Under the pieces are notes generated by a model that saw nothing but the letters and a program-made list of their open reading frames with translations, had not been told where the DNA came from and ran no database searches. A program made the translations under genes and the position numbers. From the NCBI GenBank assembly GCA_027886175.1, contig JAJNNQ010000026.1:12359501-12423500 (forward strand): a stretch of 64,000 bases of DNA. Direction: 5' to 3'. Of the stretch, positions 1-13,200 are shown piece after piece. Source of the DNA: Phylloscopus collybita. Its lineage: Eukaryota > Chordata > Aves > Passeriformes > Phylloscopidae. Position 1 is the stretch's first letter, and every line of letters begins with the position of its first letter.

Positions 1-1089
1 ACAACTGTAACTGCAATTGCAATTGTACATGAACTTCCAGTTCATGAAAGTTATACTATTCAATGAGAGTTACAATTGCTACTCAGCTTGGACTCTGCAG
101 TCAAATCAATTGCTTCAATAAGCAGTATTAAATGCAGAGGAGAAAAATAAACACGTGCTTTCTAAAACAAAGTTATATATCCCTCACTGTGTGCCAGAAA
201 ATTCAAGCATGATTGTGGCTGTAAAGTTTGCAGGTCTCTTGTAGAATGTTAAAAAGTGCAGTAATAACCTTGAAACATTGCTATTTTCAGATAAATAGAT
301 GGAATTACTGCACACATTAAGATAAAGTCCATCATAGCAAGGAATGTAACACAAGGAACTACTACAGCAGCAAACATCAGTAATTCTGCTGTAACTGGAA
401 AAAATCCTCATAAATCCACCCACTTTTCTGATTGTCTACAACAAAAGAGACCATGAGATTTCACATTTCTGGGTCTGACAGTAAGTATACATCTTTAATC
501 AATTTCCAGTTAAAACCATATCAAACATAGTTAAGTTTCCTTCAATTTAATTTATATTTTAAAGATTTTTTTTAAAGATAATTGCAAGTGACCTACACAA
601 AATAAAATCATAAGCAAAGCAGTGCTCAAAAACTAAAGGAGGAAAATTACATATACCGACTACACGACTATTACACAGCCACTAAACTCTAAAATTTGAA
701 GCAAAAGTAAGTGCCCAGATGAAAAGATCCCATTGGGTAAGCAAAACAAGGTCCTTACATTCACCTTTCAGCCCTTGTGGAGCAATGAGCACACCCTTCC
801 TGGCTTTAGGGAACAGATGAGAGATTGTCAGGATGTTGTCCTTGCCCACAAGGAGAGCATGGAGAGAAAAGGAAGGTGGCCAGGCAGCAAAGTCCCACTG
901 TGCCCCCGAAATGCCATGATCCCCAGGGGCCCAGTGTGTGCTGCACAGGGCTCACTGTCTGCTGGACAGTCCACACTGGCCAGCCACTGAAAGCTGCAGG
1001 ACACACTTCCCACCCAAACTAATCCCACTTTGATTTTGCTCCTTCCATGTCTGTAACTGAGGAAAAGAGACCAAGATGACAAGTCTCAC
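1..1089. other. ARMC2 intron 16 (partial), no other feature seen
   Basis: Sequence between exon 16 and the window's left edge. It has no match for the last ARMC2 exon and no recognisable repeat. The 780-1020 part is GC-richer and produces several overlapping short open frames on both strands, the mark of composition rather than coding. Confidence 0.7.
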
Positions 1090-1247
1090 CTAGAAGTGCT
1101 GTGAGCAGCACCAGCAGCGTGTTGGTGTCCCCTCCCAAGCAGGAGGCTGCGCTCGTCAGGCTCTCGCTGTAGTTCCACAGGGTTTTGCAGATCAAACACG
1201 AGAGCTGCCAGTCTGCAGGCCCAAAGTCTTGTAAGCAGTCAACCAAC
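1090..1247 (-). CDS. ARMC2: ARMC2 coding exon 16 (last one in the window)
   Basis: A 158-nt exon encoding [36 protein letters not shown] and a [13 protein letters not shown] helix, the final armadillo repeat. Acceptor is tggtactgacag and donor gtgaga; it ends one base into a codon, so at least one more coding exon is needed. I found no match for the expected C-terminal exon in 1..1089, so it must lie beyond the left edge. Confidence 0.94.
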
Positions 1248-4200
1248 CTGTCAGTACCAAACAAAACCTGTGGTTTGTTCCATGGACTTTTCTCTTGAGC
1301 TCTTCAAAATCTGGCAGTCTAGAAATGTAAGCAAGTTCCATGGAAGTTTGCAGGAAAATTCTACGTTAATAAACTTCAGATGCTTCTTTCCTCCTCAGTA
1401 ACTTCCCCCTTTCATTTAGTGTAGTTCCCCCAAGGATGTGGACATGCCTTTTGTCTACACATACGTGTGTGCCTGCCTGCAGCTGCCCATCCTCTGTTAC
1501 TTTCTAACCCAGCAGACCAATTCCATTCACATACTTTGCTAATGTAACCATTTCAAAGACACTAAAATTCCATCAAATTTCATTACAATCCATGACTGTC
1601 CCAAATCTGTGGCTACCATTAAAGCAGAGAATGCAATCCAAGCCAAACTTTATCAGGCACCAATGATTATCTGCAAAAGGTGGTGGGAATGCAGAAAAAG
1701 CTTCAGTCAGAATATCCATCTTACTACACATCAGATCATCTCACAAAAACAAAACAAATCCAAAGCAAATTTGCTACTTCCATGATCAAAGAATTATCTT
1801 TCACATTCAGCGAAGTCTCACAATTTTGCAGATCTCACCCATTCTTGCATTTCCTCAGCCTGTACTCCCAAGGGACTCATCTCAGAAATGCCTGTTTTAT
1901 TAAGCATCATTAGGTTCCAGACCTTTCTCCCCATCTTCCTTCCTTGCAGACACCAAATGCAGGCTGGATACTAAACAGGACTCTGAAATGAAGCTGTAAC
2001 TTTTCTGCCTGCACCAGCTTACACACAGTAGCTATCCAGAGCTCCCGTTTCCAAACTGCAGAGTTCCCAGGTCCTGGGGTTGCAGAAGTAAACCTCTTCC
2101 ACCTGCTGCCCCTGGTGACCTCTCCAATAGTAATCCTTCACTGCTGTTCTCTTCTTCAACCTTAGGACCCCCTCCTTCCCTCACTTCTCCACTTCACAGA
2201 GAGATTTATAATCTGTTGATTAGTAAAGGATAACTATGGCTGAAGGTATGGCTGAAAATAACAGTCTCTGAAGACCGCCCAGAAAGAGGTTTGCTTTTTT
2301 TTCTTCTCTCTGAAGGCAGTCATTGTGGAACAACAGGAGGCATCTAATGAAAACCCAAAAGAACTTGCCCTAATTTTTTATTTATTTTAATTTAACTCTC
2401 TGATAATTCCCTATTGCCTTTGGGCCACTATATATTGGTACAATAACCTCAGTTCCAAAAATCCATAGAGCTGGTTTGGCACAGTCAGGATGATCTCCTT
2501 AACAATCACTTCCAAATTCTCTAGATTCATTCCATGCTGTTACTGTTTTTGTTCTTTCCCTCTCAAATTTTCAGACACAGTATAGAAAATTCTGAATTTG
2601 TATGACTCTATAGGCTACAGAATATTCTATATAATAGAAATTTCTCACGTTTATTATTCAATTTGCCAGCAACTTATTTTTATTCTCCTTTTCCAGCTTT
2701 ATATTGTAAGTTAACTAGAACATGGGGAGGAAGGACGAGAAGACTATGCATTGTTTACAGTGTATAAAAAAGTAAGTATATGATGTATGAACAGGAAAGC
2801 ATTTCAAAGTGAGGCATATTGTTTCATAACTGAGGGCTGTACCAACTGCTGTACAAGCACAGGAACATGATCTTTCATGTTGCTCCAATTAAGCTGGATC
2901 CGCTATTATCTGAACATCAAAGCCGCAAGTGTTGCATCCACAGTGGTTTTTCAAGGTCTAATATCCCTTGCAATGTTATGGTGCCTTAAACTTGAACTTC
3001 CAGAGAGAGGAGACTTGGGAGCTTTTCTCTGCCCAGCACAGCTACATCGGGTAGTTTTCCCTACAGAACCAAGTGGTTACAAAAATTACAAGGGACCATG
3101 TGGGATATCAGTTCCTGAAGTACCTTCACACTTGCACCAGACACACACTGGCTGTGCTGTTCACTGTAGCCCACCTAGGACCCAGTTAAACCAAGCACAA
3201 ACAGCTGCTGCAAAGCCAGGCCTTAGTTGCTTTCTTCTATGGTACCCTCTGCTGTGTACATCACTGAGGGTCTTTGGGAGACTTCTCTGTGGGGTTTGGC
3301 TTGTATGAAAAGCTTGTTCTTAAAGAACTTTAGATACCAAGTATCTACTGTACTGGCACCTTTATTACAAGTTACTGGCCCCAGTAAAAAATAATCCTAT
3401 TGAAACTTTCTGGCCAAACTACTCAAAATTACCTGTACTCAAGCACAATCAGGAACTTACTTTCCAATTCCTCCTTCTTCCATCAGAAAAGCTCGTTTGT
3501 TCTCATCTACTGTGAGGTTGAGCAGAACTCCACAGGCAGGAAAACAGACCTCTCGGTTCTTGGAATCGAGCAAAGCAATCATGAACTTGTATACTGGATT
3601 GTAAAGAAAGAAACAATATTACTAGGAAGATGGATCTACCATTCAAGTGGCATTACAACATACTTATTAGACAGCAGTCAAATGTGGGATAACTCCATCC
3701 AAAAATTCATCTTTGTAGCGTATTACTGTGACATTTGTAGAGGAGGCACATGACAGAGTAACATCATGCTGAACACCAGTTTCTTCAAAACAACAAACCA
3801 GAAATTCTGGTAATAAAAATACGCCAAAGAAATATGAAGATCCCATCAGAGGAGGCTAAGCTGACCAAACTGAGTTACAGCTTATTTCTTGAAAGTATCA
3901 CAGCCCCCCTCCCCACCCCCCCCCGCCTTTCCAACCCAGAACCAGCAGAAATGGCAAGGATTTGGCATCTGGCACTCAGAGAGGGAAGTTCTTTCCCCTG
4001 TGAGTGCAGGGTTGCCCCAGACTGCACCAAGTCCAGCTGGAAGTGCAGCAGGCTGGGGCTCCTGTGGGAGCCAGGCACAGAGGTGCAGCATCCCGCAGCA
4101 CTTGCTGGCACTGCCGAGCTGTGGAGCCAACCCCAGCCAGGGAGCTGGGCTGGCCTCAGCTGAGAGGAGCCTCTCAGCAATTCCTGAGCTTGGCACACCA

Positions 4201-7200
4201 ACACTACAACCTCTTCCAGCTGGAAAATTCAGTCCTTTGACTGAGACTGTTCACCAGGAACCAGCTACCAAGGGTCACTTCTCCCTTCAAACAGAGTCAT
4301 GTGCCACCCTTGGAATAAAGAGTTGCATACTGCAGCATCATCACCTCAAATTCAGAACCAAGAGGCAGACCAAAAAAAAAAAAACCAACAAACCAAATTT
4401 ATAGTGAACTAGTGTCTAAGCTGATGACACACCTTCTGTGGATGGCAGGGAGTTGCCATTCTTCCCAAAGCTCTTTAGATACCCAAAGCAAAAGGATTTG
4501 AGAAGCCTTGTATCCTATTTCACCCTGAGGCAAACAGGAGGTCATTGCTGAGGCAGTCAAATCCTAGCTGCAAAGTGCTAACAAGCTGTCAAATATGGGA
4601 ATCAAAAGAGATTATGAACCTAAATGAGATCTTAGCTGGATTTTCATTTTATACCATATCACTACTAACCTGCAGGATCTAAAAAGCTATTTGAGTAAAA
4701 GGAAATTTCAAATTTCAAACTTCAGGAAAAAGGGGTTTTGTAGTATTTACCTTTGTGGAATTGCCATGGCATATTTTTTCTACTCCAATATTTCCATTTT
4801 AATGACACTGAAATAAAATGGTGTTTATAATGACTATTATTGGATTCTAACGTCTGCCTAATTTGCAAAACATCAGGGAAGATTGCTTCTGCCCTTTAAC
4901 TGAGAGAGCTTATTAACAACCTTTTGTTTTTAGAACCACAGACATTTAAAAATAGAACTGCAAATGCAAAAGTAACTCACTCTTTTTCTGCATGATGAAG
5001 TCACGGATCTCATGATGCTGGGAAAGATTGCCAAAGACTCTGACAGCCTCCACAACTGCATCCATATTCTCACTCATTAACAGCTTTATAAGCACTATTG
5101 GTTTGCAGAGAAATTAAATAAAAATAATTATTTGTAAGTCACAAATACATGAGTTTTTTTTATCAGTGAATATCAGAATGCAAACAGCAACAGTGATAAA
5201 CGTAATAAATGGGAGCAGTTGTCTGTCTGTCTGGTGGTAGCAAAGGGGGTGAGCTGATAGTAGAACAAGAATGAAATTGTGTAAGGCTTTGAAGATAAAA
5301 CAAAGAGCTCCAATATGGGACTAAATACAAAGGAACCAACGAGGAGTTATGGAGACAGTCTAAACACAGTGGTAATAATGGGAGCCAGTTTTGCTATGCA
5401 GTTTTGAGTGGGCTCATGTGAAAATCCAGGAAGACATAATTTAAAAAACATTGTAATACGTAAGAGAATTGATTTCGATCCTGAACAGATGGTCTTATGG
5501 TGGGATGTCTCCCTAAAGCTCAAATTATTTTCTGACATTAGCTCTGTTTTCTCTCAGTTCTGCTGTAACAAGCAAACACATTTTCTCTGAACAGCTACTT
5601 AATATTGTCCCAATCTGAAGCATTCACTTCCTTGCAGATTTTCTGCTTAGTGGTTTCACATATGATCAATGTGTTCAGCAGTAGAAATGAGACCTTCAGC
5701 ACTTCCTAGGAAGAGCTACCATCCTGGAGGATTTTGGTGCACGGCAGAGGAGTGATGTTACAGAAAGAAGTTAGATATATCAGTCTTCTGTGAGAACAAA
5801 GCAAAGCACTGAAATCAGTCCATCATACAGAGAATTCAAATAAGTCAACCCTTAGCCCTTCATACAACAGACAAAAGAAAAAATTAAAGAAGGGAGGTTG
5901 GCTTCATTGTCATTACTTCTGCCTCTGGATGTTGGAATACTGAACACACCTTGAACTTGTCTTAAAGAGACATGTGAAGGGATTTTGTCCATCACTCATA
6001 TCAAACAGCAAATATTCTCAGAACATCTGCAGGAGCAGAAAGCCTGCTGGTGTTCCATCAAACGTTTTCCTCTTTCCTCAGTTCAGGAAAGTGACGGGAC
6101 TAAGTTCCACATGCCAACAAATAGGATAGGAGAGAAGTAATTTGCTTCCAACCAGCAAGAAGAGGCAGTTTGGTTACAGGTGATAAAATCAGTCGTGACA
6201 GAACAGCAGAGCTGTTACCTACAGAGAATATGGTATCTACCAGTCCAGGCATGGGCTGACAGCCAGGATATTTTTTTCCCTATTCCTCATTCTAGCTGTT
6301 GTGCGAACTTCAGGTTCTGCCTCTCCCCAAAGTCTTCTCTATTTAGACAGAGCAATGTGCAAGACACAGCCTCTCTACCTTTTGTACAACATTAACACAG
6401 TAGTCCCAGAAGTCACTGCAGTTCCTACACATAACTGATTCTTGTCCACAATGTCAGAGGGGAGAGAATCACTCAATACAATATTGTCAATGGATTTACA
6501 AGCCAGAAACAGACAGAAATCAAATTTTACAGGTACCAAAAGTAACAAGGAGAAAGAAACCCTCTTGCCATACTGTGATTAGAAGGAAAAAAACAACATG
6601 ATTATTTTCGTTCAGGTAAACAGCAAAAATTGCTGTACAGAAAACAATACAGCAAATTCCTTTTCAGAGGAAAAGAAGGGGTTTTGTGAACAACTCGACT
6701 ATTTTCATGTAAGTCATAGTATTATTTTCAAATAAAAAGGGAAATCATTATGTAAAGAATTTAGCTCTGTGAACTTCATACTCCTGCAATATAACAACAC
6801 AAAATGCTATTAGTGTCTTTACTTTCTGTTGTGTCAAAATGTTTCTGCTTTCTAAAAGCTATACAAAAAGTACTAGTTTAAAAGTCCTTACTTTCAGCAA
6901 TGTGTAGCTTCTTGTCTTGAACTGCAGAATTCTTCACTTGGTAGTAGGACAAATTGTTGATTGTTGTTGCAGCATTGATGACCAACTCTTCACAGGCATC
7001 GACTGACTTGTATTCTGAGTAAAAAACCCCAAAATATATGCATATGTAGATAAACACACACATATGCCTAATTTTTCAGTGCATTAGATCCCAGAAGCAA
7101 ACTGAGTAATAGGCCACTACTACAGTCAAACCTTCTGTGGCTCAGTAACATGGCAGAAGCTAACAGGAACACCTGATCCAAAAATGGCAATACAACCCCC

Positions 7201-10200
7201 CGCCTTGCCTATTATTAACTTACAGAAATCATTGTGATTCAGGCAACATAGTTTAAAATTTAGTTAGTTAAGACATTTTACAAATCCTGTTTGCTGTTTT
7301 AAGATGGCACTGAGGAAAGTCCACATGCAGAAACAGCAGTGTGATAGACATGGAGAAATGCCAAGGACTACTATACTGAACTGTCAGGTATCTGGGAAAA
7401 AAAAAAAAGGATAAAATTCCTTCAACAATACCTGAAAGACTCTTCTCTTAAGAGTGCCTGACAGAATGTTAAACCATATAAAAGTCTGAAAGACTTATTT
7501 GCTGGAGGTCTCTGGCCTCAGAAGCCAAGAGTGAAGAAAATAAAAGAGGGTTAAGTTCATAGGGAGACAGAACACTTTGTAGTAAACTGACAGATAGAGT
7601 GCTCAAGAAGAAGAGAAGGTGGCAGAGAGAATCTTTGAAGGTCAAAAGCACTTAAAAAATCATTAAGACACTAAGACAGTTTCAAGCTATGAGACAGAAC
7701 CAAGTTGTGAGTCTGACTTGTCTCACCTCTCATGACTGCTAAGACAGTGTACCATCAGATTGATTATCTTAACATAATATTTAATGTTCTCATTACACAG
7801 TAAAATATACTGAGCTGTTTAAGATGTATCTTGTCACAGTTAAGCTCTGTTATGGGGAGAACAGACCAGTCCTGGTCTGTAATTAGATTTACAAGGGGAT
7901 CAGTAAGTGGTAAAGAAACTGCAGTCCTAATCCTCCATTTGGAGGGAGACACTCTCCTCCATCTGAAAGAGATAAAAGGTTGGAAGATGGAAATGGAAGA
8001 AGAAAGTAAGAGAAAATTCTTTGAAGAGGCTGAAAGTTATGGGTGCAGATAACAGAAACAATACTTAATCCAAAACAGTCACAAAAAATGCAAACCTTAA
8101 AAAAACCCAAACCACCACCAAACACAAATATATAGCACCTGATAAGAACAAACTTTCCTTATATATTAATGACCAGTGAGATGTGTTTAAAATAAAATTT
8201 GTTTTCTTTAGATCATATCTGCAAATCTGATCACTGAGTTAAAGACTTCTACAACATCTTTCCCCAGATACTGAAAAGTCAGTACCAAAGTAGCAATGCT
8301 TTTACTGTCTCAAGCAGGCCTTCTACACAAAACAGTTTTTGAATATCAGCCAATTGACTTTGGGTTGGTTTTTTTTTTTCAATGGAAAGTCCTAAACTCT
8401 CCTTACAGGCTGAATAAAGATAACAAACACAACATAAATTTTATTACCTAGTACTGTAACAAGTAATCCTACAACAGGATGGGCAGCTGCCAGAGCTGCA
8501 CCTACTCTAGGGTGAATGGAGAGATTGGCCAGCACTCTTATCAGTTTTATCAGAACATCTTCTGCTTCTGAAGGATACTTAAGCTGTTTTTTTCCTTTCC
8601 TATCATGGTGCCCTGTTGGTGCATTCAAATCAAGTTCATAGTAGGTTTGGAACAATGATATCAAGGTGTTAACACTTTCTTTTTCTTGAAAAAATTGCTC
8701 CCGGGACTGGTCATTCTTTGCTGTTAAATTACCAAGAATGTAGATGATACGGATAACCAAATCCTGTAACAAAATAAATAAACAAACCATGTTACATGGA
8801 AAACATCAGAAGGTGGCAGCTGCTTAAAAAGAAGATAATACTTCATTTGCTTCCCAGTTCAGATAATAGCACATCCAGAACAACTGAAGGAATGCCAAAC
8901 ACAGCAACGAAAAATAATTTTTTATGCTACCAATTTTAATAACCTGATTTACAGAAGAAATCAAAAACATCTGACAGAACTAGTATAGCACTATAGTAAT
9001 TACTAATGGGATATACTTAGTACAGGTCATCTATTTTTACCAAGCCCACAGTAATCTTAAAACGTCTTAAAACCACACTTTATATAACTAGAATAATCAT
9101 ATGGGCCAGAATTTACTAATCTTTCAAGTAAGCAAGTGTCATCTGTGACAGGCAGAGACCACAACCTTTCCTTTTCTAGGCCTGGTAACCACTGTAGAGG
9201 TTAAGCTCCTTCCCCATGATTTGTACCTGTTAAATCCAAATTAGGTTTTATTCATTTTGTTGTTCATTGTAATTGCTTACAGACAGTTGAATTATTTGTT
9301 CCAGATTTTTACCAGAAATATAATCTAAATTGACTGGTCTATCATTCCCCAGTTCCTCCTCTTTCTCCTTTTAAAAACAGGCACCCTACAACCTTGCAAT
9401 TCTTTGTAGCTTTTCAAGCATTCCAGCAATTGGGATCCCCTTTCTGTCTTTTTGTAAACATCAAAAGGTAATTCTCCTCAGCTGGTTTGACAGCATTTTA
9501 TATGCTTCAGGTTGTTTTTTTGTGATAGAAGAAACCAGGCTGAAGTAGAGATTACTCATGAGATTATTCATTTGGTCATACATAACCCTTTCAGAAAAAG
9601 AAGAAGAAAAAAAAAAAGGCATTTCACACTTCACTATTCACAGTGGTACCTGTTAGTAATGCTTACCTTCTTCTGAACACCAGAGCAATTATTTCCTTCT
9701 TGTTTTCTCACCGTACCATAAAAAGTTTTGTTTCTTTTTATGTCCCCTTGTATTTGCACCTCATATTGTGCTCTGTTGGTTTTTTTTATTTCTGATTTTA
9801 TATGCTCTTCCTACCCTTTTATTTTTACTACTGCTGAATGAGACTACTTTCTAGTTTTGTAAGGTATCTTGAGATTTCATAATTTAACCAAGTTGCTCTC
9901 CTAAAGCACTTTCTAGCCTGACCTTCATTTTGTACATACTGAGACACAACCTTTTAGTGGCAAGACCAGTGGATCCTAACTGAATGGTATTCAACGACAT
10001 CCTCATCTTTTTCTTACCCACCAGTATGTGACAAGAAAAAGAAATTCTGAAAGTCTAAAGTAACTCAAGTTTTAAACTACTTAAAACATTTCCCTCTGTC
10101 ACTTGCATCAAAACTGACTCATTTTTTACAAAGTCTGTAGCTTTAGCTTAATGGTGCAGGTAAAGTAACAGCATTTCTTCAAGTACATGAGAACCATCTA

Positions 10201-13200
10201 CCATTAGCTACTAATCTGCTGTACTTGCAATAACCTAGAATTTTGCTAAACAGTTCATATGCTGTTTTTCTTCAAATGTAATTATATTTACACATATTCT
10301 AACCCTCCCTGTTATTAGTAACATAAGTTAACCAGGCAAAGTCTAACTTGTTAAAGTACACAAGCTAATACTGAAGGAAAAAATATATTTAGGCAGCAAC
10401 TCCTTCTTTGATACATGCCTGCATCAGTAAGTTTCAGGTCTTAAACCTCTGCCATAAGACACTGGCAATAACATCCTCTCAGGAAGATGAGTGCTATGCC
10501 TGAACACGAGAAGCAGCAGTCTCGAAAGTGAGGAAATGGTTTTCACATCCATGTATTTAATAATATCACTCTGTAGGACCCACTTCCACATTTTTTTTTA
10601 ACTAGGCATCACATTTTTGTTAGGATCTAAATGTCATCAAGACATTTTTTATGAATATTCTTAATGACTAACCACTAAGAGCTTTCACCTTTGCTGGCAC
10701 AACACCCAATTTACAAAGGCTGTAAAAATTTGAAACAAACAACTGATGAATCAGAAGAGAGAACTGAAAAAAGCAGGCAGTCTAGTTTGACTCGTTTATA
10801 TTGACTTTCTAATTTTGGTCAAAATGATATCAGCCCAGCAACAGCTCTACCCAATCAGGAAAGAGACAAACAGGTACCACACAGCAATCAACTGATATTT
10901 TGAGAAGTGTGATCTCAGCTGTGCTTTCCACCTACAGCCCAGCAAAACAAACTTATAAAATACTTCTTTTTTAGCTAAGCACATCCGGCTTTAATAGAAT
11001 AGTACCAAAGTTTCATTATCTCCCAGTGAAAATTTAACTAGTAAAGTCAAAGAGGAAAGCTGTACAACTTCTCTTGAGCAGTACAATGCTCAAGGGTTTG
11101 CATTACTTTTGGCTATGATTCTTTAAATGCTCATAGGTAAGGACTGCAAGAGTAAGAAACACCATCTTAGAATGGCTGTGTAAAAAAATACATGCAAAGC
11201 TACATGATATTTTGAAACTGCTTGCAAAACTAAACCTGTACAAGGCCCATGGGCCTTTCTGTACATAGCAAAAAGTTAGTATAATAGAGATTACTGTGCA
11301 TTTCCACATTTGGAGTATTAACTGCATATGGAATTTCAGATATTCTTTCACACTTACAGAAAAATTACATTTATCAGATCAATTTATATAATATGGAAGT
11401 TTAAACATGTATTGCACTATAGAAAAACTAGATTAAAGATAAGAATTATACTCAGTTATTTCATCTTTTTATAGTGAGGCATTCACGTGAGACATGATGA
11501 GCACAGAGTGTACTCAAACCTGAGTGGAAAGCTATACACAAGAGCACACAGCTTCACTTACACAAATAAACTTGAACAAACAAATCAAGAAAAGCTTGAG
11601 AAGATAATTTTCTTTGCTTCCTATCTGTGAAGAAACTGTGGTATGTTGGGTTTTGAGGTGATAATGCCCACATACTCCATCAGCATTTAACTCTTATTCT
11701 TCTGGCAACTGAAACATCAACATTTGACCACCACTGGTATGAAAGATTTTTGCTTATCTACTTCTAAAACTCTCTTCCTTGTACTGCCCTAGTAGCAAAG
11801 GTACCCCATGTACCTGCTGAGTCACAGAACCTGACAACAGTTTATCCTGGCAATTAAAGTACACCTGCCCTTCTGTGTAAGCATGATGTGCACAGGTACA
11901 GACTGTACAAGCATCCTTATCAGCACGGAAGGAAAGCAAATTAGGTCAGTAGTTTCTAACTAAAACAAGACCAATAAGGAAGGACAGCCCAATCTAGAAC
12001 CTGTGAATGCTGGCCAAGTACCTGTTGTTACTTTATTTGGTGTCTGGAGCCTCAGAATGAGGGAGATAGTACAAAACAAAAGGTCAGATGCCAGCAGCTG
12101 AGTTCCTGTTGAATCATCAGCTGTAAATGAAATCTGCTTTCCATGTTACACAAATTTCAGTAGAGTTAGTAAAAATTCTACACCTGGCCTGCTTCTCATT
12201 CAAATCTAATTCATACTTCACTTCCAAATTTGTACTTCTGCTTTATTATGAACCTTGGAAAGAAAATCTGGGAGTTTTCTTTGCAGGGTCTGATAGCCTA
12301 CTTGTAGGCAATATTACTGTAGTTGTACTAACCCAGAGCTAATCTCTTCCAAATACAGTAAAGATCCATCTTGAAGTGACATTCTAGCTGGAAAATTTCT
12401 GTTTAAACCCAGAAATGACAGTTGTCACAATATGAAACTCAAAGAATAAAAAAGGGGGGAGAGGGCAGTGGTGCAGAACATCCTGGAAGTACCAAAACCA
12501 AACAGACAACCTCTTGACGGAGGATTGTGAAATAAGGAGCAGAGAGGAGAAGTTTTGCCACAGTGACAGCAGGGAGTACCTTGTCAGAGAACCTCCCCCC
12601 CCCTCCAAATATTAACGCATTTGAGGAGAAGGAGAAAACGTAAGTAAAATGTAATTATACTCCTGTGTATCCACACCACAGGACCCTACCCAATAATTTC
12701 TACATCCCAAAATCTGATCTGTTCAGCTAAACTTTTCAGAAAAGGGTTCATTTGCACTTAGTAGATTTCAGCAATCAAGAACTTGTGCTTATATTTGTGG
12801 ACATGTGGAGACCTGAAAAAGGTAAAGAAGAAAAGCAAGCACACTGGCAGCAGAAAACAATATTTGATGAAAAGCTGTGTAGGCTCTATAAAAAAAACAG
12901 TATTTCAGAAATTAAATTAATTGAATAAAAAAAGTTGAAAACCATATCCTCCATGGTATTGCTCCAACGAGTGCTGATCTCTCTGGTTAAAATCTTTATT
13001 TTTGTTACTACTTTAAATTTAAACAGCTTTAGCCCCTATTTCTTATCAGTTCTTTTTTTTTTTTTTCTAGATTAAAGATTGGTCTACTAACAGAAATGTC
13101 TTCCTTGTGCAGATTCTATTAATAGGCAGCTTGCTAATGGTTTGACCTTTGTAATGGAAAAATTAATTTCCTTGGGGCATTTTAACTCTAATAACTCTTT

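Noticed and set aside
733..1082. Cluster of short frames, considered as the missing last ARMC2 exon
   Set aside because: None contains the expected C-terminal residues or a phase-compatible acceptor; the last exon is more likely off the left edge.
2877..3308. 143-codon plus-strand open frame
   Set aside because: No domain, signal or repeat homology recognised, and it lies in an ARMC2 intron on the opposite strand; a frame of this length can arise by chance in 64 kb.
3889..4404. 171-codon plus-strand frame and three overlapping frames on both strands
   Set aside because: Produced by a GC-rich, stop-poor stretch; overlapping frames in several registers indicate composition, not coding.
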